Positions 23,984 to 32,724 of a stretch of DNA of 64,000 nucleotides are shown one piece after another. The position numbers and the translations under genes were made by a program. Every line of letters starts with the position of its first letter. The stretch's first letter is position 1. Source of the DNA: CAYNRA01 sp046293395 (lineage in GTDB: Bacteria; Bacteroidota; Bacteroidia; Cytophagales; Spirosomataceae); assembly GCA_046293395.1 (NCBI GenBank), contig JBKBOU010000003.1, positions 1-64,000 on the forward strand. Direction: 5' to 3'. The notes beneath the pieces are model-generated. The model saw nothing but the letters and a program-made list of their open reading frames with translations, did not search any database and was not told the origin of the DNA.

Positions 23984-25180
23984 ATGCTAGAAACGACGGA
24001 ATCGGTTGTAAGTATTAAGAAAAAATATTTGAAGCAGCAGGCAGTCCGGACGGTTTATGCGCAAGGCGCCATTACGATTTCTTCGTTAGCCCGCATATTG
24101 CGCATTAGTATTCCATCAGCGACAACCATTGTTCAGGAGCTGATAAACGAACATTGGTTTCAAGAAGTAGGTGCGCAGAACTCCAAATTTGGCAGAAAAC
24201 CCATTCTGTTTGACCTAAACGGAGGAAAACAGTTCATTCTTGTCATTGACATTGGCATTCACCAAACCTCCATCCAGCAGGTAGATTTACGAAACGGAAT
24301 AGAGAAAATCGTCCAGTTTCCTCTTGCTATCAATGACCCAGACTTTGTGGTTAAACTCTCTGTGGAGCTTGGAAAAGCTGTAAAAACAACACCAGAGATA
24401 TGGGGGATTTGTATGACAAGCCCCGGATTAATTGATGTAGAAACACAGGAAAATCAGACATATTCAAACCACCAAATTTCGGGAATTTCTTTGCCCAAAA
24501 AGCTACAAGAGGTAACGGGCGTGCCTACATTTATCATCAACGACACCAAAGCATCACTTTTGGGAGAGAATCATTTCGGTTTAGCACGGGATAAAAGAAA
24601 TGTGATGCTCCTCAATTTGGACTGGGGAATTGGACTAGGTATTTTATCAAATGGGGAAATCATGCAGGGCGCTGACGGGTTTGCTGGAGAAATTGGGCAT
24701 ATCCAGGTAGTTCCTGGCGGGCAGCTATGCCATTGTGGGAAAATTGGTTGCCTTGAAACCGTGGCGTCGGTTGCTTCACTTCTGCGGCGCGCGCAGGACG
24801 GGCTCAAAAAAGATGCACCAACTACACTACAAAAAAACCAAACATTAACCATTGAAACCATCATAGAAGCGGCAAATCAAGGAGATGAGTTTTCTATCGA
24901 ACTGATTTATGAGCTAGGTAGAGAATTAGGCAAAGGGCTTTCGATGGCCATTCATTTACTGAACCCCGAGTTGATAATTATTGATGGTTTATTAACCAAT
25001 ACAGGTGCAAATTTGACCACCGCTATCGAGCAATCCATTAATAAATTTTGCCTCCGAGATTTCAAAAATACGTTACATGTACTTATTTCTCCGATGGGCG
25101 AAACAGCAAAAATCCTTGGTGCAAAACAATACGTATTTGACCAATTGATTCGAACAGAATTTCAAGAAACCAATTCCTAA
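23984..25180 (+). CDS. ROK family transcriptional regulator (NagC/XylR type)
   Basis: 398 residues. An N-terminal winged HTH (about 20-75) precedes a ROK domain (about 85-390). The sugar-kinase features EIGHIQV (catalytic-type Glu-His) and the zinc site CHCGKIGCLE are present. The N-terminal ATP loop is degenerate (IDIGIHQTS, without the usual GGT), as in repressors that do not phosphorylate. It is expected to bind a sugar or sugar phosphate and control a sugar operon. Its only operon neighbour is the secreted propeller gene just upstream. Confidence 0.92.
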   Translation: MLETTESVVSIKKKYLKQQAVRTVYAQGAITISSLARILRISIPSATTIVQELINEHWFQEVGAQNSKFGRKPILFDLNGGKQFILVIDIGIHQTSIQQVDLRNGIEKIVQFPLAINDPDFVVKLSVELGKAVKTTPEIWGICMTSPGLIDVETQENQTYSNHQISGISLPKKLQEVTGVPTFIINDTKASLLGENHFGLARDKRNVMLLNLDWGIGLGILSNGEIMQGADGFAGEIGHIQVVPGGQLCHCGKIGCLETVASVASLLRRAQDGLKKDAPTTLQKNQTLTIETIIEAANQGDEFSIELIYELGRELGKGLSMAIHLLNPELIIIDGLLTNTGANLTTAIEQSINKFCLRDFKNTLHVLISPMGETAKILGAKQYVFDQLIRTEFQETNS

Positions 25181-25236
25181 TACACGGACACAGCTAGTTT
25201 TTTGACGTTCGTGTTCAGGAAATAGGATATTATCAG

Positions 25237-25244
25237 TAGTTTTG
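25237..25244 (+). promoter_or_regulatory. -7 element of pyrB
   Basis: TAGTTTTG fully matches TAnnTTTG, 16 bp before the pyrB ATG. The -33 region is not clear. Confidence 0.45.
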
Positions 25245-25260
25245 CCAAACTTTTGAATTC

Positions 25261-26184
25261 ATGCATACCTTCAGCACAAAACATCTTTTAGGCATCAAGT
25301 CACTCCTTCCAGAAGACATTCATTTGCTACTAGAAACAGCCAAGGAGTTCAAGGAAGTTATCAACAGACCTATCAAGAAAGTTCCTTCTCTTCGGGATAT
25401 TACGATTGCGAACGTTTTTTTTGAAAACTCGACACGCACACGTCTGTCTTTTGAGTTAGCAGAGAAAAGACTTTCAGCAGACACTATAAACTTCTCAGCA
25501 TCAGGAAGTTCTGTTAAAAAGGGAGAAACACTTTTAGACACTGTGAACAATATTTTATCTATGAAAGTAGATATGATTGTCATGCGACACAGCAGCCCAG
25601 GCGCTCCTCATTTTTTGTCTAAACACATAGATGCCTCGATTGTGAATGCCGGTGATGGCACGCACGAACATCCCACACAAGCACTTTTGGATGCGTTTTC
25701 CATGCAAGAGAAAATAGGTGATTTACAAGGGAAGAAAATACTTATTGTCGGAGATATTCTTCACTCACGGGTGGCTTTATCTAATATATTTTGTTTGCAA
25801 AAATTAGGAGCTGAAGTACGTGTTTGTGGCCCTAGTACACTCATTCCTAAGTATTTACCTAGTCTTGGCGTTCACGTAATGCCTCGATTACAAGAAGCCC
25901 TGCAATGGTGTGATGTAGCCAATGTTTTGCGCATTCAGCTGGAGCGCCAGCAAATTAAATATTTCCCTTCTTTGCGTGAATACACGGAACATTTTGGAAT
26001 TAATCGAGCGATGCTTGACCAGCTAGACAAAGAAATTGTTTTGATGCACCCCGGCCCAATCAACCGAGGAGTTGAGTTGAGCAGTGATGCCGCAGATTCT
26101 CCGCACTCTATCATTTTAGAACAAGTAGAAAACGGTGTAGCCGTTCGTATGGCGGTTCTATATCTTTTGGCGCAATCAAGATAG
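25261..26184 (+). CDS. pyrB: Aspartate carbamoyltransferase catalytic subunit
   Basis: 307 residues, normal length. The carbamoyl-phosphate site STRTR (57-61) and the HEHPTQALLDA motif are present. It joins carbamoyl phosphate and aspartate in pyrimidine synthesis (cytoplasm). No regulatory subunit gene (pyrI) is adjacent; nuoC follows after 27 bp. CarB, which supplies carbamoyl phosphate, is encoded at 44156-46996. Confidence 0.97.
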   Translation: MHTFSTKHLLGIKSLLPEDIHLLLETAKEFKEVINRPIKKVPSLRDITIANVFFENSTRTRLSFELAEKRLSADTINFSASGSSVKKGETLLDTVNNILSMKVDMIVMRHSSPGAPHFLSKHIDASIVNAGDGTHEHPTQALLDAFSMQEKIGDLQGKKILIVGDILHSRVALSNIFCLQKLGAEVRVCGPSTLIPKYLPSLGVHVMPRLQEALQWCDVANVLRIQLERQQIKYFPSLREYTEHFGINRAMLDQLDKEIVLMHPGPINRGVELSSDAADSPHSIILEQVENGVAVRMAVLYLLAQSR

Positions 26185-26211
26185 AAATATACAATACTTA
26201 AATTTTTTCGT

Positions 26212-26724
26212 ATGGATTTTAGTTCTTTTGACCAAGTAGTGGCACATCTCAAAGCTGCATTTCCTCTGCAAGCGTTCCTTGGTGAAATACCTAACGGACA
26301 ACAGCCTTACCTGTCTGTTTCACCTGCTTTCTTGCTGGATATTTGCCACTTCCTCCATACAAATAATGCGTGCTATTTTGACTTTCTACAGTCCATCTCC
26401 TTACTAGACAACGGAACAGAAAAAGGAACAATCGAGGCATTTTACCACTTGGCTTCTTTGCCTTATGAGAAAAATTTTACGCTTCATTGTGAAATTCCGC
26501 GTGAAATCGGTAGAGCACAACTCCCTTCTGTTTCGTCTATCTGGCGAACTGCCGATTGGCACGAACGCGAAGCATACGATTTTTATGGTGTTCATTTTGA
26601 TAAACATCCAGACCTCCGCCGAATTCTTCTGCCCGCCGACTGGGAGGGATTCCCGATGCGAAAAGACTACCAAGAACAAGAAAACTACCACGCCATTCAA
26701 GTTAAATGGCAAAAAGAACCATGA
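26212..26724 (+). CDS. nuoC: NADH-quinone oxidoreductase subunit C
   Basis: 170 residues, the 30-kDa subunit of complex I. The signature is very clear in the C-terminal half: ADWHEREAYDFYG followed by HPDLRRILLP and DWEGFPMRKDY. It forms part of the peripheral arm at the inner membrane. Unusually it stands alone, between pyrB and a phosphoesterase gene, with no other nuo gene in the window; in many genomes it lies in nuoA-N. The frame is intact, so it is probably functional, with the remaining subunits elsewhere. Its TGA stop overlaps the next ATG. Confidence 0.95.
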   Translation: MDFSSFDQVVAHLKAAFPLQAFLGEIPNGQQPYLSVSPAFLLDICHFLHTNNACYFDFLQSISLLDNGTEKGTIEAFYHLASLPYEKNFTLHCEIPREIGRAQLPSVSSIWRTADWHEREAYDFYGVHFDKHPDLRRILLPADWEGFPMRKDYQEQENYHAIQVKWQKEP

Positions 26725-27215
26725 CACGCATTGGCCTTATCTCGGATACGCACAGTTATTTAGACCCATCTGTATTTCATCACTTTCAAACCTGTGACGA
26801 GATTTGGCACGCTGGTGACATCGGGAACGAACACATCTTGCAACAGCTCTCTGATTTCAAGCCTGTCCGTGCCGTTTATGGAAATATTGATTCAAATGAG
26901 CTGCGTTGGTCTTTGCCTGAAAATGCCATTTTTGAGCTGGAAGGCTTTCGGATTCTCATCACACATATTGCAGGAAAACCCGCTCACTATACGACAAGGG
27001 TCAAAAAATTAGTAAAAGAACATACGCCCAACCTCCTCATTTGTGGACATTCCCACATTCTACGTGTTATCAAAGACCCAATCTACCCCGATTTGCTCTA
27101 CATCAATCCGGGTGCGGCAGGTCGTGTGGGCTTTCATTCTATTCGAACATTGATACGATTTGAATTAAATCAGAAAAAAATCCATAACTTAGAGGTAATC
27201 AACTTAGTTAATTGA
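26721..27215 (+). CDS. YfcE/MJ0936-type metallophosphoesterase
   Basis: 164 residues from the ATG at 26721, which overlaps the nuoC stop as ATGA; an ATG at 26706 in frame is also possible. Metal-binding motifs are present in order: DTHS near the N-terminus, GDIGN, GNID, and GHSH later. Enzymes of this family are Mn2+-dependent cytoplasmic phosphodiesterases. Translational coupling to nuoC is probably only an operon effect. Confidence 0.93.
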   Translation: MTRIGLISDTHSYLDPSVFHHFQTCDEIWHAGDIGNEHILQQLSDFKPVRAVYGNIDSNELRWSLPENAIFELEGFRILITHIAGKPAHYTTRVKKLVKEHTPNLLICGHSHILRVIKDPIYPDLLYINPGAAGRVGFHSIRTLIRFELNQKKIHNLEVINLVN

Positions 27216-27270
27216 GGTGACAAGCCGCATTATTCCGTGATTTGTCCCACATTCAAACACTCAATTCCTA

Positions 27271-28788
27271 ATGAGGCAACGTAAATTTACACGCTATTTT
27301 CTCTACGCAATTTTATTTTTACCAAGCATATTACATAGTCAAGTCATTGAAAATCAACGACTTGAAATCCCTCTTTCTGAACAATATATCCAAGAGTTTG
27401 ACGTATTCCCGCTGGATGAATCTGGCGCATTATTAGCCAATCTACGAACCAATAGTTACGGCCGAAATACGCAAGTTCAGTTTACCAAATTAGATACAGT
27501 TTTTCGGATTCAATGGAGTAAACTCTTTACGCCTCCTGTTTTATACGACTTAAAAAAGACCTACCTACAAAAAAAACAAGCCTTGTGGCAAGTATATCGG
27601 AAAATCGATAGCCAAGAAATCCTGCTTTTAAGACTAGATTTAGTCACGCACGACATGGTTTTTTTGGAAACAAAGCTACTGACACGCATGGACATCGAGT
27701 ATTTCAGCGTCGTTCAAAATAAAGTATTGTTGAGTGGGACATACAACGACCGCCCCGTCGTGGAACTCATCACGATTTTCGATAAAAATGCTAAAATTTT
27801 ACCTGATTTGTATGCGAACAACTACCGAATCAGTACGTTGGAGGTAGATGAAGAAACGGGAACTACGTTTGTACTACTCAGAGATGAACGGCGCTGTACT
27901 TTTTTACTAAAATCGTACGATTACGAAGGTCGATTGATTAGCTCCGAACAGATTGGTGAAGACGGGAAAGTACCGATTACTGGAAAACTACTGGTTTTAC
28001 CTGATAATCGAAAACTCATCGTGGGTAATTATTCCGAACGGTGTACCTCCTATTCAGTGGGTTTTTATTTGCATGACTTGGACCAAAATAAAACCAATTA
28101 CGTTGATTTCACGCATTTATCTAATTTCTTTAGTTATTTGCCTGAGAAAAAGCAGCAGCGAATCAAGCAACGCATCGATGCTAAAAAGGAAAAAGGCATT
28201 GACGTAAAAATCAGACATCGAATACTTGTGCACGACATCATACAACGAGGAAACGAGTGGGTTATGCTTGCAGAAGTATATTATCCTGAATACAAAACAC
28301 CCAATGGATACGGGGTTCAGTTTATCAAAACGTATCGCGTCGGAAAAGAATACTACAATAATTTCAAGTATTCACACGCCATCATCTGCGGATTTACAGC
28401 GGATGGAAAACTACTTTGGAACAACAGTGTGGGCTTAGGAAATATGGAAAGTAGCGAACTTTCTATGAAAGTACAAGCAACCAATACCGCTACAAATGGA
28501 CTGCTGGTTGCCTTTCCAAAAAATAAGATGATACAAACACTTTTATTGAACGAACAACATACTTGGGAGAATCTGACGTCTATTCAACGGGAACAAGAGA
28601 CCACAAAAGGAAGAATTATCGACGAATTTCAAGTTGATTTAACTTCTTGGTACACCAATAATTTCCTGACCCATGGCTTAATCACGGTACGAAATCCGGA
28701 AACATTAACCGTGAAAGAATACTATTATTTGCACCGTTTGACCTATACACCTAATAAGGAAAAAGAAGAAAATACAAGCAATCAATAA
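27271..28788 (+). CDS. Exported protein of unknown function (505 aa)
   Basis: Signal peptide at about 1-23 (ends LHSQ). The rest is beta-rich with regular repeats of 40-60 residues that may form a propeller (segments such as NKVLLSGTYNDRP, TGTTFVLLRDE and NRKLIVGNYSERC). No lipobox, catalytic motif or sorting domain was found. The stop abuts the stop of the convergent gene at 28789 with no base between them. I do not recognise a family. Confidence 0.75.
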   Translation: MRQRKFTRYFLYAILFLPSILHSQVIENQRLEIPLSEQYIQEFDVFPLDESGALLANLRTNSYGRNTQVQFTKLDTVFRIQWSKLFTPPVLYDLKKTYLQKKQALWQVYRKIDSQEILLLRLDLVTHDMVFLETKLLTRMDIEYFSVVQNKVLLSGTYNDRPVVELITIFDKNAKILPDLYANNYRISTLEVDEETGTTFVLLRDERRCTFLLKSYDYEGRLISSEQIGEDGKVPITGKLLVLPDNRKLIVGNYSERCTSYSVGFYLHDLDQNKTNYVDFTHLSNFFSYLPEKKQQRIKQRIDAKKEKGIDVKIRHRILVHDIIQRGNEWVMLAEVYYPEYKTPNGYGVQFIKTYRVGKEYYNNFKYSHAIICGFTADGKLLWNNSVGLGNMESSELSMKVQATNTATNGLLVAFPKNKMIQTLLLNEQHTWENLTSIQREQETTKGRIIDEFQVDLTSWYTNNFLTHGLITVRNPETLTVKEYYYLHRLTYTPNKEKEENTSNQ

Positions 28789-29130
28789 TCAGACAGACAC
28801 CATAGAAGACCCCATGTTATTTTGATGTTCCAGCGACCAACTCCCGGTATAAGACGTTTCTAGCCACATACTACCTATGCGGCGAAAAATCATGACTTGA
28901 AGTCCCATTTTATGCCAAAACAAATCTACGATTTCATTCACTGCCATAGAAGGCTGAATATGTAGTGCCTCCGGATTTTTATGTCTGCTCAATTCGTGCA
29001 AATGTTTCATTGGCCAAAGTGACATCGCTTCTTGTCCTTGACAATAAATCTCTAAACGGAGATACGGGAAGTTTTCAGAGATAACTCTCATTAAATCAGA
29101 AACTTTCATGTGTGGTTCAATGGTAAGCAT
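28789..29130 (-). CDS. Conserved small cytoplasmic protein of Bacteroidota (113 aa)
   Basis: 113 residues, or 106 from the ATG at 29109 (MKVSDLM), which fits the relatives I remember better. Typical features are the N-terminal ISENFPYLRLEIY block and the C-terminal VNEIVDLFWHKMGLQVMIFRRIGSMWLETS block. I recall this architecture from many Bacteroidota genomes as an uncharacterised family; its function is unknown. No signal peptide or membrane segment. It is divergent from the PAS histidine kinase gene. Confidence 0.75.
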   Translation of the reverse strand: MLTIEPHMKVSDLMRVISENFPYLRLEIYCQGQEAMSLWPMKHLHELSRHKNPEALHIQPSMAVNEIVDLFWHKMGLQVMIFRRIGSMWLETSYTGSWSLEHQNNMGSSMVSV

Positions 29131-29297
29131 ACGTGTACTTTTGGATAGATGAATAGCAGACTATATATCTACAAAAGTTCAAAAAATGGAAGTACGTACC
29201 TATGACAAGCATCAGTTTTATAAGATTTTAGGGGATAAGATTGGGAAAGTATGACGAAAATCATAAATTCAAGCACACAAACCCTCTAATTTGTCTA

Positions 29298-30542
29298 ATG
29301 ATACAGCAAAATCATTTACCTAAAAAGACCGATCCCGTTGACCAAATGGCAATAGATATGAATAACCAGGTGGAAGCCATCTTTGCTTTTGCCACAGAAG
29401 GCATCTTAATTACCAATGATCGCGGTGTAATTGTGCGTACAAACCCGAGTATTGAGCGGATGTTCGGCTATGAAAGTGGAGAATTAATTGGTGAAAAAAT
29501 CGAGTTGCTTATTCCGACCCGTTACCACGAGAAACATGTAAAACACCGTGACACCTATCTTCCGCAGCCCCAACCACGTTCGATGGGTTTAGGATTTGAT
29601 TTATTCGGTAGCCGGAAAGATGGAACGGAGTTTCCTGTGGAAGTCAGTTTAAGTCCATACGAGTCCAGTACAGGAAAGTTTGTGATTGGCTTTATTATTG
29701 ATATTACTATCCGAAAAGAAGCTGAAAACCAGCTCATTAGTTATAAATCAAAACTTGAAAAAGAAGTAGAAGAGCGTACCTTAATTTTAAAAGAAGCCAT
29801 TCGGAAATTAGAAAAAACAAAAACAGAATTGGATCATTCGCTTGTTCGGGAGCGCGAGTTAAATTCGATGAAATCACGCTTTATTTCCATTGCCTCCCAT
29901 GAGTTCCGAACGCCCCTAGCCACTGTACTTTCTTCGATGTCATTGGTAGAAAAATACGCGGATTTACAGATGACAGACCAAAGAAACAAGCATATCCAGC
30001 GAATCAAGCAATCTGTTAAACATTTGACAGAAATCCTGAACGATATGTTGACTGTCAACAAAGTAGAAGAAGGTAAAGTATTGATTACTAAGAATACGCA
30101 CGTATTGCAAGATATTTTATCGAGTTGCCTGGTACAAGTTTCAGGGATTTTAAAGAAAAATCAACACGTACTTACAGAAACTGCCCCTGACGCGCCCAAA
30201 GAAATATATGTGGATGAAAAAATTTTAAAGCATATTTTGATGAATTTATTGGGAAATGCCATCAAATTTTCGTCGGAAAACCAGGACATTTTTTTACGTG
30301 TCCGCTTCTTACAAAAAAAATGGCTTTTCGAAATAACAGACCAAGGCATTGGTATTCCGGAGGCAGACCAACCCGAAATATTCAATCGTTTTTTTCGGTC
30401 AAGTAATGCGTCCAATATTCAAGGTACGGGTTTAGGACTTAATATAGTTTATCAATATGTACAATTATTGGACGGAAAGATTACCTTCACGAGCCAAGAA
30501 AACCAAGGAACTTCCTTTTTTATACAAATACCGAATGAATAA
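29298..30542 (+). CDS. PAS-domain sensor histidine kinase (cytoplasmic)
   Basis: 414 residues from the ATG at 29298; a TTG at 29241 in the same frame is less likely. Domains: PAS (about 25-145, ending in GFIIDITIRKEAE), a coiled coil (about 148-190), HisKA with SHEFRTP, and HATPase with NLLGNAIKFS, DQGIGIP and GTGLGLNIV. No membrane segment, so it senses a cytoplasmic signal. It pairs with the REC-CRP regulator that starts 3 bp after its stop. Confidence 0.92.
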   Translation: MIQQNHLPKKTDPVDQMAIDMNNQVEAIFAFATEGILITNDRGVIVRTNPSIERMFGYESGELIGEKIELLIPTRYHEKHVKHRDTYLPQPQPRSMGLGFDLFGSRKDGTEFPVEVSLSPYESSTGKFVIGFIIDITIRKEAENQLISYKSKLEKEVEERTLILKEAIRKLEKTKTELDHSLVRERELNSMKSRFISIASHEFRTPLATVLSSMSLVEKYADLQMTDQRNKHIQRIKQSVKHLTEILNDMLTVNKVEEGKVLITKNTHVLQDILSSCLVQVSGILKKNQHVLTETAPDAPKEIYVDEKILKHILMNLLGNAIKFSSENQDIFLRVRFLQKKWLFEITDQGIGIPEADQPEIFNRFFRSSNASNIQGTGLGLNIVYQYVQLLDGKITFTSQENQGTSFFIQIPNE

Positions 30543-30545
30543 TCG

Positions 30546-31607
30546 ATGAAAAAAATATTGTTGATAGAAGATAACGTAGAAATACGTGAAAATACGAGTG
30601 AAATTTTGATGCTCGACGGCTACGATGTCACTGTCGCGGAAAACGGCAAAGAAGGCGTCACCAAAGCGATTGCTGAAAAGCCAGACTTAATCATCTGTGA
30701 CATCATGATGCCTGTTTTGGATGGTTATGGTGTCTTGCATTTGCTCACAAAAAACCAAGAAACAGCGGATATTCCGTTTATTTTTCTGACAGCCAAAGCT
30801 GAGCGAACGGATTTTCGAAAAGGCATGGATATGGGCGCGGACGACTATATAACCAAGCCATTTGACGACGTAGAATTATTAAATGCGGTAGAGAGCAGAC
30901 TTCGTAAAGTGGAAGTTTTAAATCAAAAATACCAAAAAACACTGGAAGGGCTCGATAATATGGTGCGAGACGCTGGTGGAGACGAGGAACTGCGCTTATT
31001 GAACGAACGTCGAGAAATTCGTACATTCAAGAAAAAAGCAGAAATTTACAGAGAGGGTGCCTTCCCTTTTTATCTCTTTTTTGTCATCAAAGGAAAAGTA
31101 AAAACGTACAAAACAAACGATGACGGCAAAGAACTAATCACCCAATTATACCAAGCAGGTGATTACTTTGGACATGTTCATTTACTGCAAGAAACTGCCT
31201 ATCAAGATACGGCGGCGGCACTTGAAGAAACAGAAATCTGTTTGATTCCGAAAGACGATTTCTTCTCACTTCTCTTTCAAAATAGACAAGTTGCCAAGAA
31301 GTTCATTCAACTATTATCAGCGGAAATCGATACGACAGAAAATCAGCTTTTGCACCTAGCGTATAATTCTGTTCGGAAACGAATGGCAGAAGCATTACTC
31401 CGTTATTTCTCACATACAGAACTGACAGAGAGAGACTTACGTGATGGAATCCGAGTTGGCAGAGAGGATTTGGCTAATTTGGCAGGTACTTCGCTCGAAA
31501 CAGCAATTCGGACACTTTCTGACTTTAAGGATGAAAAGTTAATTGACATCACCTCTGGTAGGATTAAAATTTTATCTGAAGAAGGACTCCGGAGATTACG
31601 GAATTAA
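30546..31607 (+). CDS. Response regulator fused to a CRP/FNR-type transcription factor
   Basis: 353 residues: receiver domain (about 1-122; E8-D9 acidic pair, phosphoacceptor D52 in LIICDIMMP, Lys in ITKPF), linker, cyclic-nucleotide-binding-like domain (about 160-275) and a Crp-type winged HTH (about 280-353, containing GREDLANLAGTSLETAIRTLS). The protein can thus receive phosphoryl groups from the kinase encoded 3 bp upstream and perhaps bind a small effector. Cysteines for an FNR-type iron-sulfur cluster are absent. The single polypeptide joins two-component and CRP control. Confidence 0.92.
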   Translation: MKKILLIEDNVEIRENTSEILMLDGYDVTVAENGKEGVTKAIAEKPDLIICDIMMPVLDGYGVLHLLTKNQETADIPFIFLTAKAERTDFRKGMDMGADDYITKPFDDVELLNAVESRLRKVEVLNQKYQKTLEGLDNMVRDAGGDEELRLLNERREIRTFKKKAEIYREGAFPFYLFFVIKGKVKTYKTNDDGKELITQLYQAGDYFGHVHLLQETAYQDTAAALEETEICLIPKDDFFSLLFQNRQVAKKFIQLLSAEIDTTENQLLHLAYNSVRKRMAEALLRYFSHTELTERDLRDGIRVGREDLANLAGTSLETAIRTLSDFKDEKLIDITSGRIKILSEEGLRRLRN

Positions 31608-31711
31608 TCCGTCTAGTGTGTAGAAAAAAGGATAGATAGAAATGAGTATTTCCCGAAATATTCTAACTTTACATTTCATTTTTTCAACCTTAATACCCCC
31701 TTTTTGAACAC

Positions 31712-32662
31712 ATGAAAGTCAATCGTCGTCATTTTCTACGCAATGCTGGGTTCGCCGTTGCCACTCCTTTTGTACTTCAACAACTTCTGGCCTGTTCGTC
31801 GGGTGCATCGAGCACAGAAACAACTACCAAAACCATCGGTGATTTTGGGATACAACTTTGGACAGTCAAAGAAGAAATGGCCAAAGATGCCAAAGGAACA
31901 TTAAAAGCCTTGGCAGACTACGGATTCAAGCAAATTGAGAGTTTTCAAGGAGCGAATGGTATTTTTTGGGGCATGACACCCGCAGACTTCAAATCATATA
32001 CTACGGACTTAGGATTGAGCGTCGTTAGCTCACATGTAAATCCAGAATTTGCCTTAAAACCTGAACTACTTGATGAGTTCAAAAAGTTGGTGGAAGAAGC
32101 CAAATCGGTGGGTATTACGCATTTACTCAATCCATATTTAGGATTTTTAACGAAGCTCGATGAGTTTAAAAAAGCGACGGAGCAATTCAATGTATTAGGT
32201 GCTATTTGTGCAGACGCTGGTATGCGCTACGGGTACCATAATCACCATTATAGTTTTACAGAAATGGAAGGGGCATTCCCGCAAGACATCATGATGCAAG
32301 GCTCCGATGCAGACAAAGTAGATTTCGAGATGGATATTTACTGGGTTCATGCCGCCAAACAAGACCCAATTGCTTGGTTAAACAAATACAAAGAGCGTTT
32401 TAAACTGGTGCATATCAAAGACATGTATGCCGCAGAAAAAATCACAGAAATACAGAAAAATGAGCCTGTCAATCCAGCCTTTCCCGTGAATGCCTCGTGT
32501 TTACTTGGGCAAGGCGCTATTCCGTTTGCAGATATTCTACAAGTTGCAAAAAATAACGGCGTACAACGATTTATCGTAGAACAGGAACGATTTGATGGCA
32601 CTACCCCGCTGGAATCAGCCAAAGCCAATGCCACTTATTTGAAAGCATTCACACTTGCCTAA
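31712..32662 (+). CDS. Tat-exported lipoprotein, xylose isomerase-like TIM barrel
   Basis: 316 residues. The N-terminus has a twin-arginine motif NRRHFLR (residues 4-10) and a lipobox LLAC (Cys28), so it is exported folded and lipidated. The rest is an AP-endonuclease-2/xylose-isomerase-like TIM barrel with conserved QLWTV near the start and metal-ligand candidates in GYHNHHYSF and MDIYW. Relatives are sugar phosphate isomerase/epimerase-type proteins. It stands alone, followed by a terminator, so the substrate cannot be inferred. Confidence 0.88.
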   Translation: MKVNRRHFLRNAGFAVATPFVLQQLLACSSGASSTETTTKTIGDFGIQLWTVKEEMAKDAKGTLKALADYGFKQIESFQGANGIFWGMTPADFKSYTTDLGLSVVSSHVNPEFALKPELLDEFKKLVEEAKSVGITHLLNPYLGFLTKLDEFKKATEQFNVLGAICADAGMRYGYHNHHYSFTEMEGAFPQDIMMQGSDADKVDFEMDIYWVHAAKQDPIAWLNKYKERFKLVHIKDMYAAEKITEIQKNEPVNPAFPVNASCLLGQGAIPFADILQVAKNNGVQRFIVEQERFDGTTPLESAKANATYLKAFTLA

Positions 32663-32670
32663 TTTTTTTG

Positions 32671-32700
32671 AGCGTCTGTCTGAATTTTCGGGCAGACGCT
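32671..32700 (+). terminator. Terminator after the TIM-barrel lipoprotein
   Basis: AGCGTCTG (32671-32678) / CAGACGCT (32693-32700) with a 14-base loop, followed by TTTTATTT. It lies upstream of the ATG at 32725 and within the spurious N-terminal extension of the next frame. Confidence 0.75.
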
Positions 32701-32724
32701 TTTATTTACTCTTTCCTCAACCCG

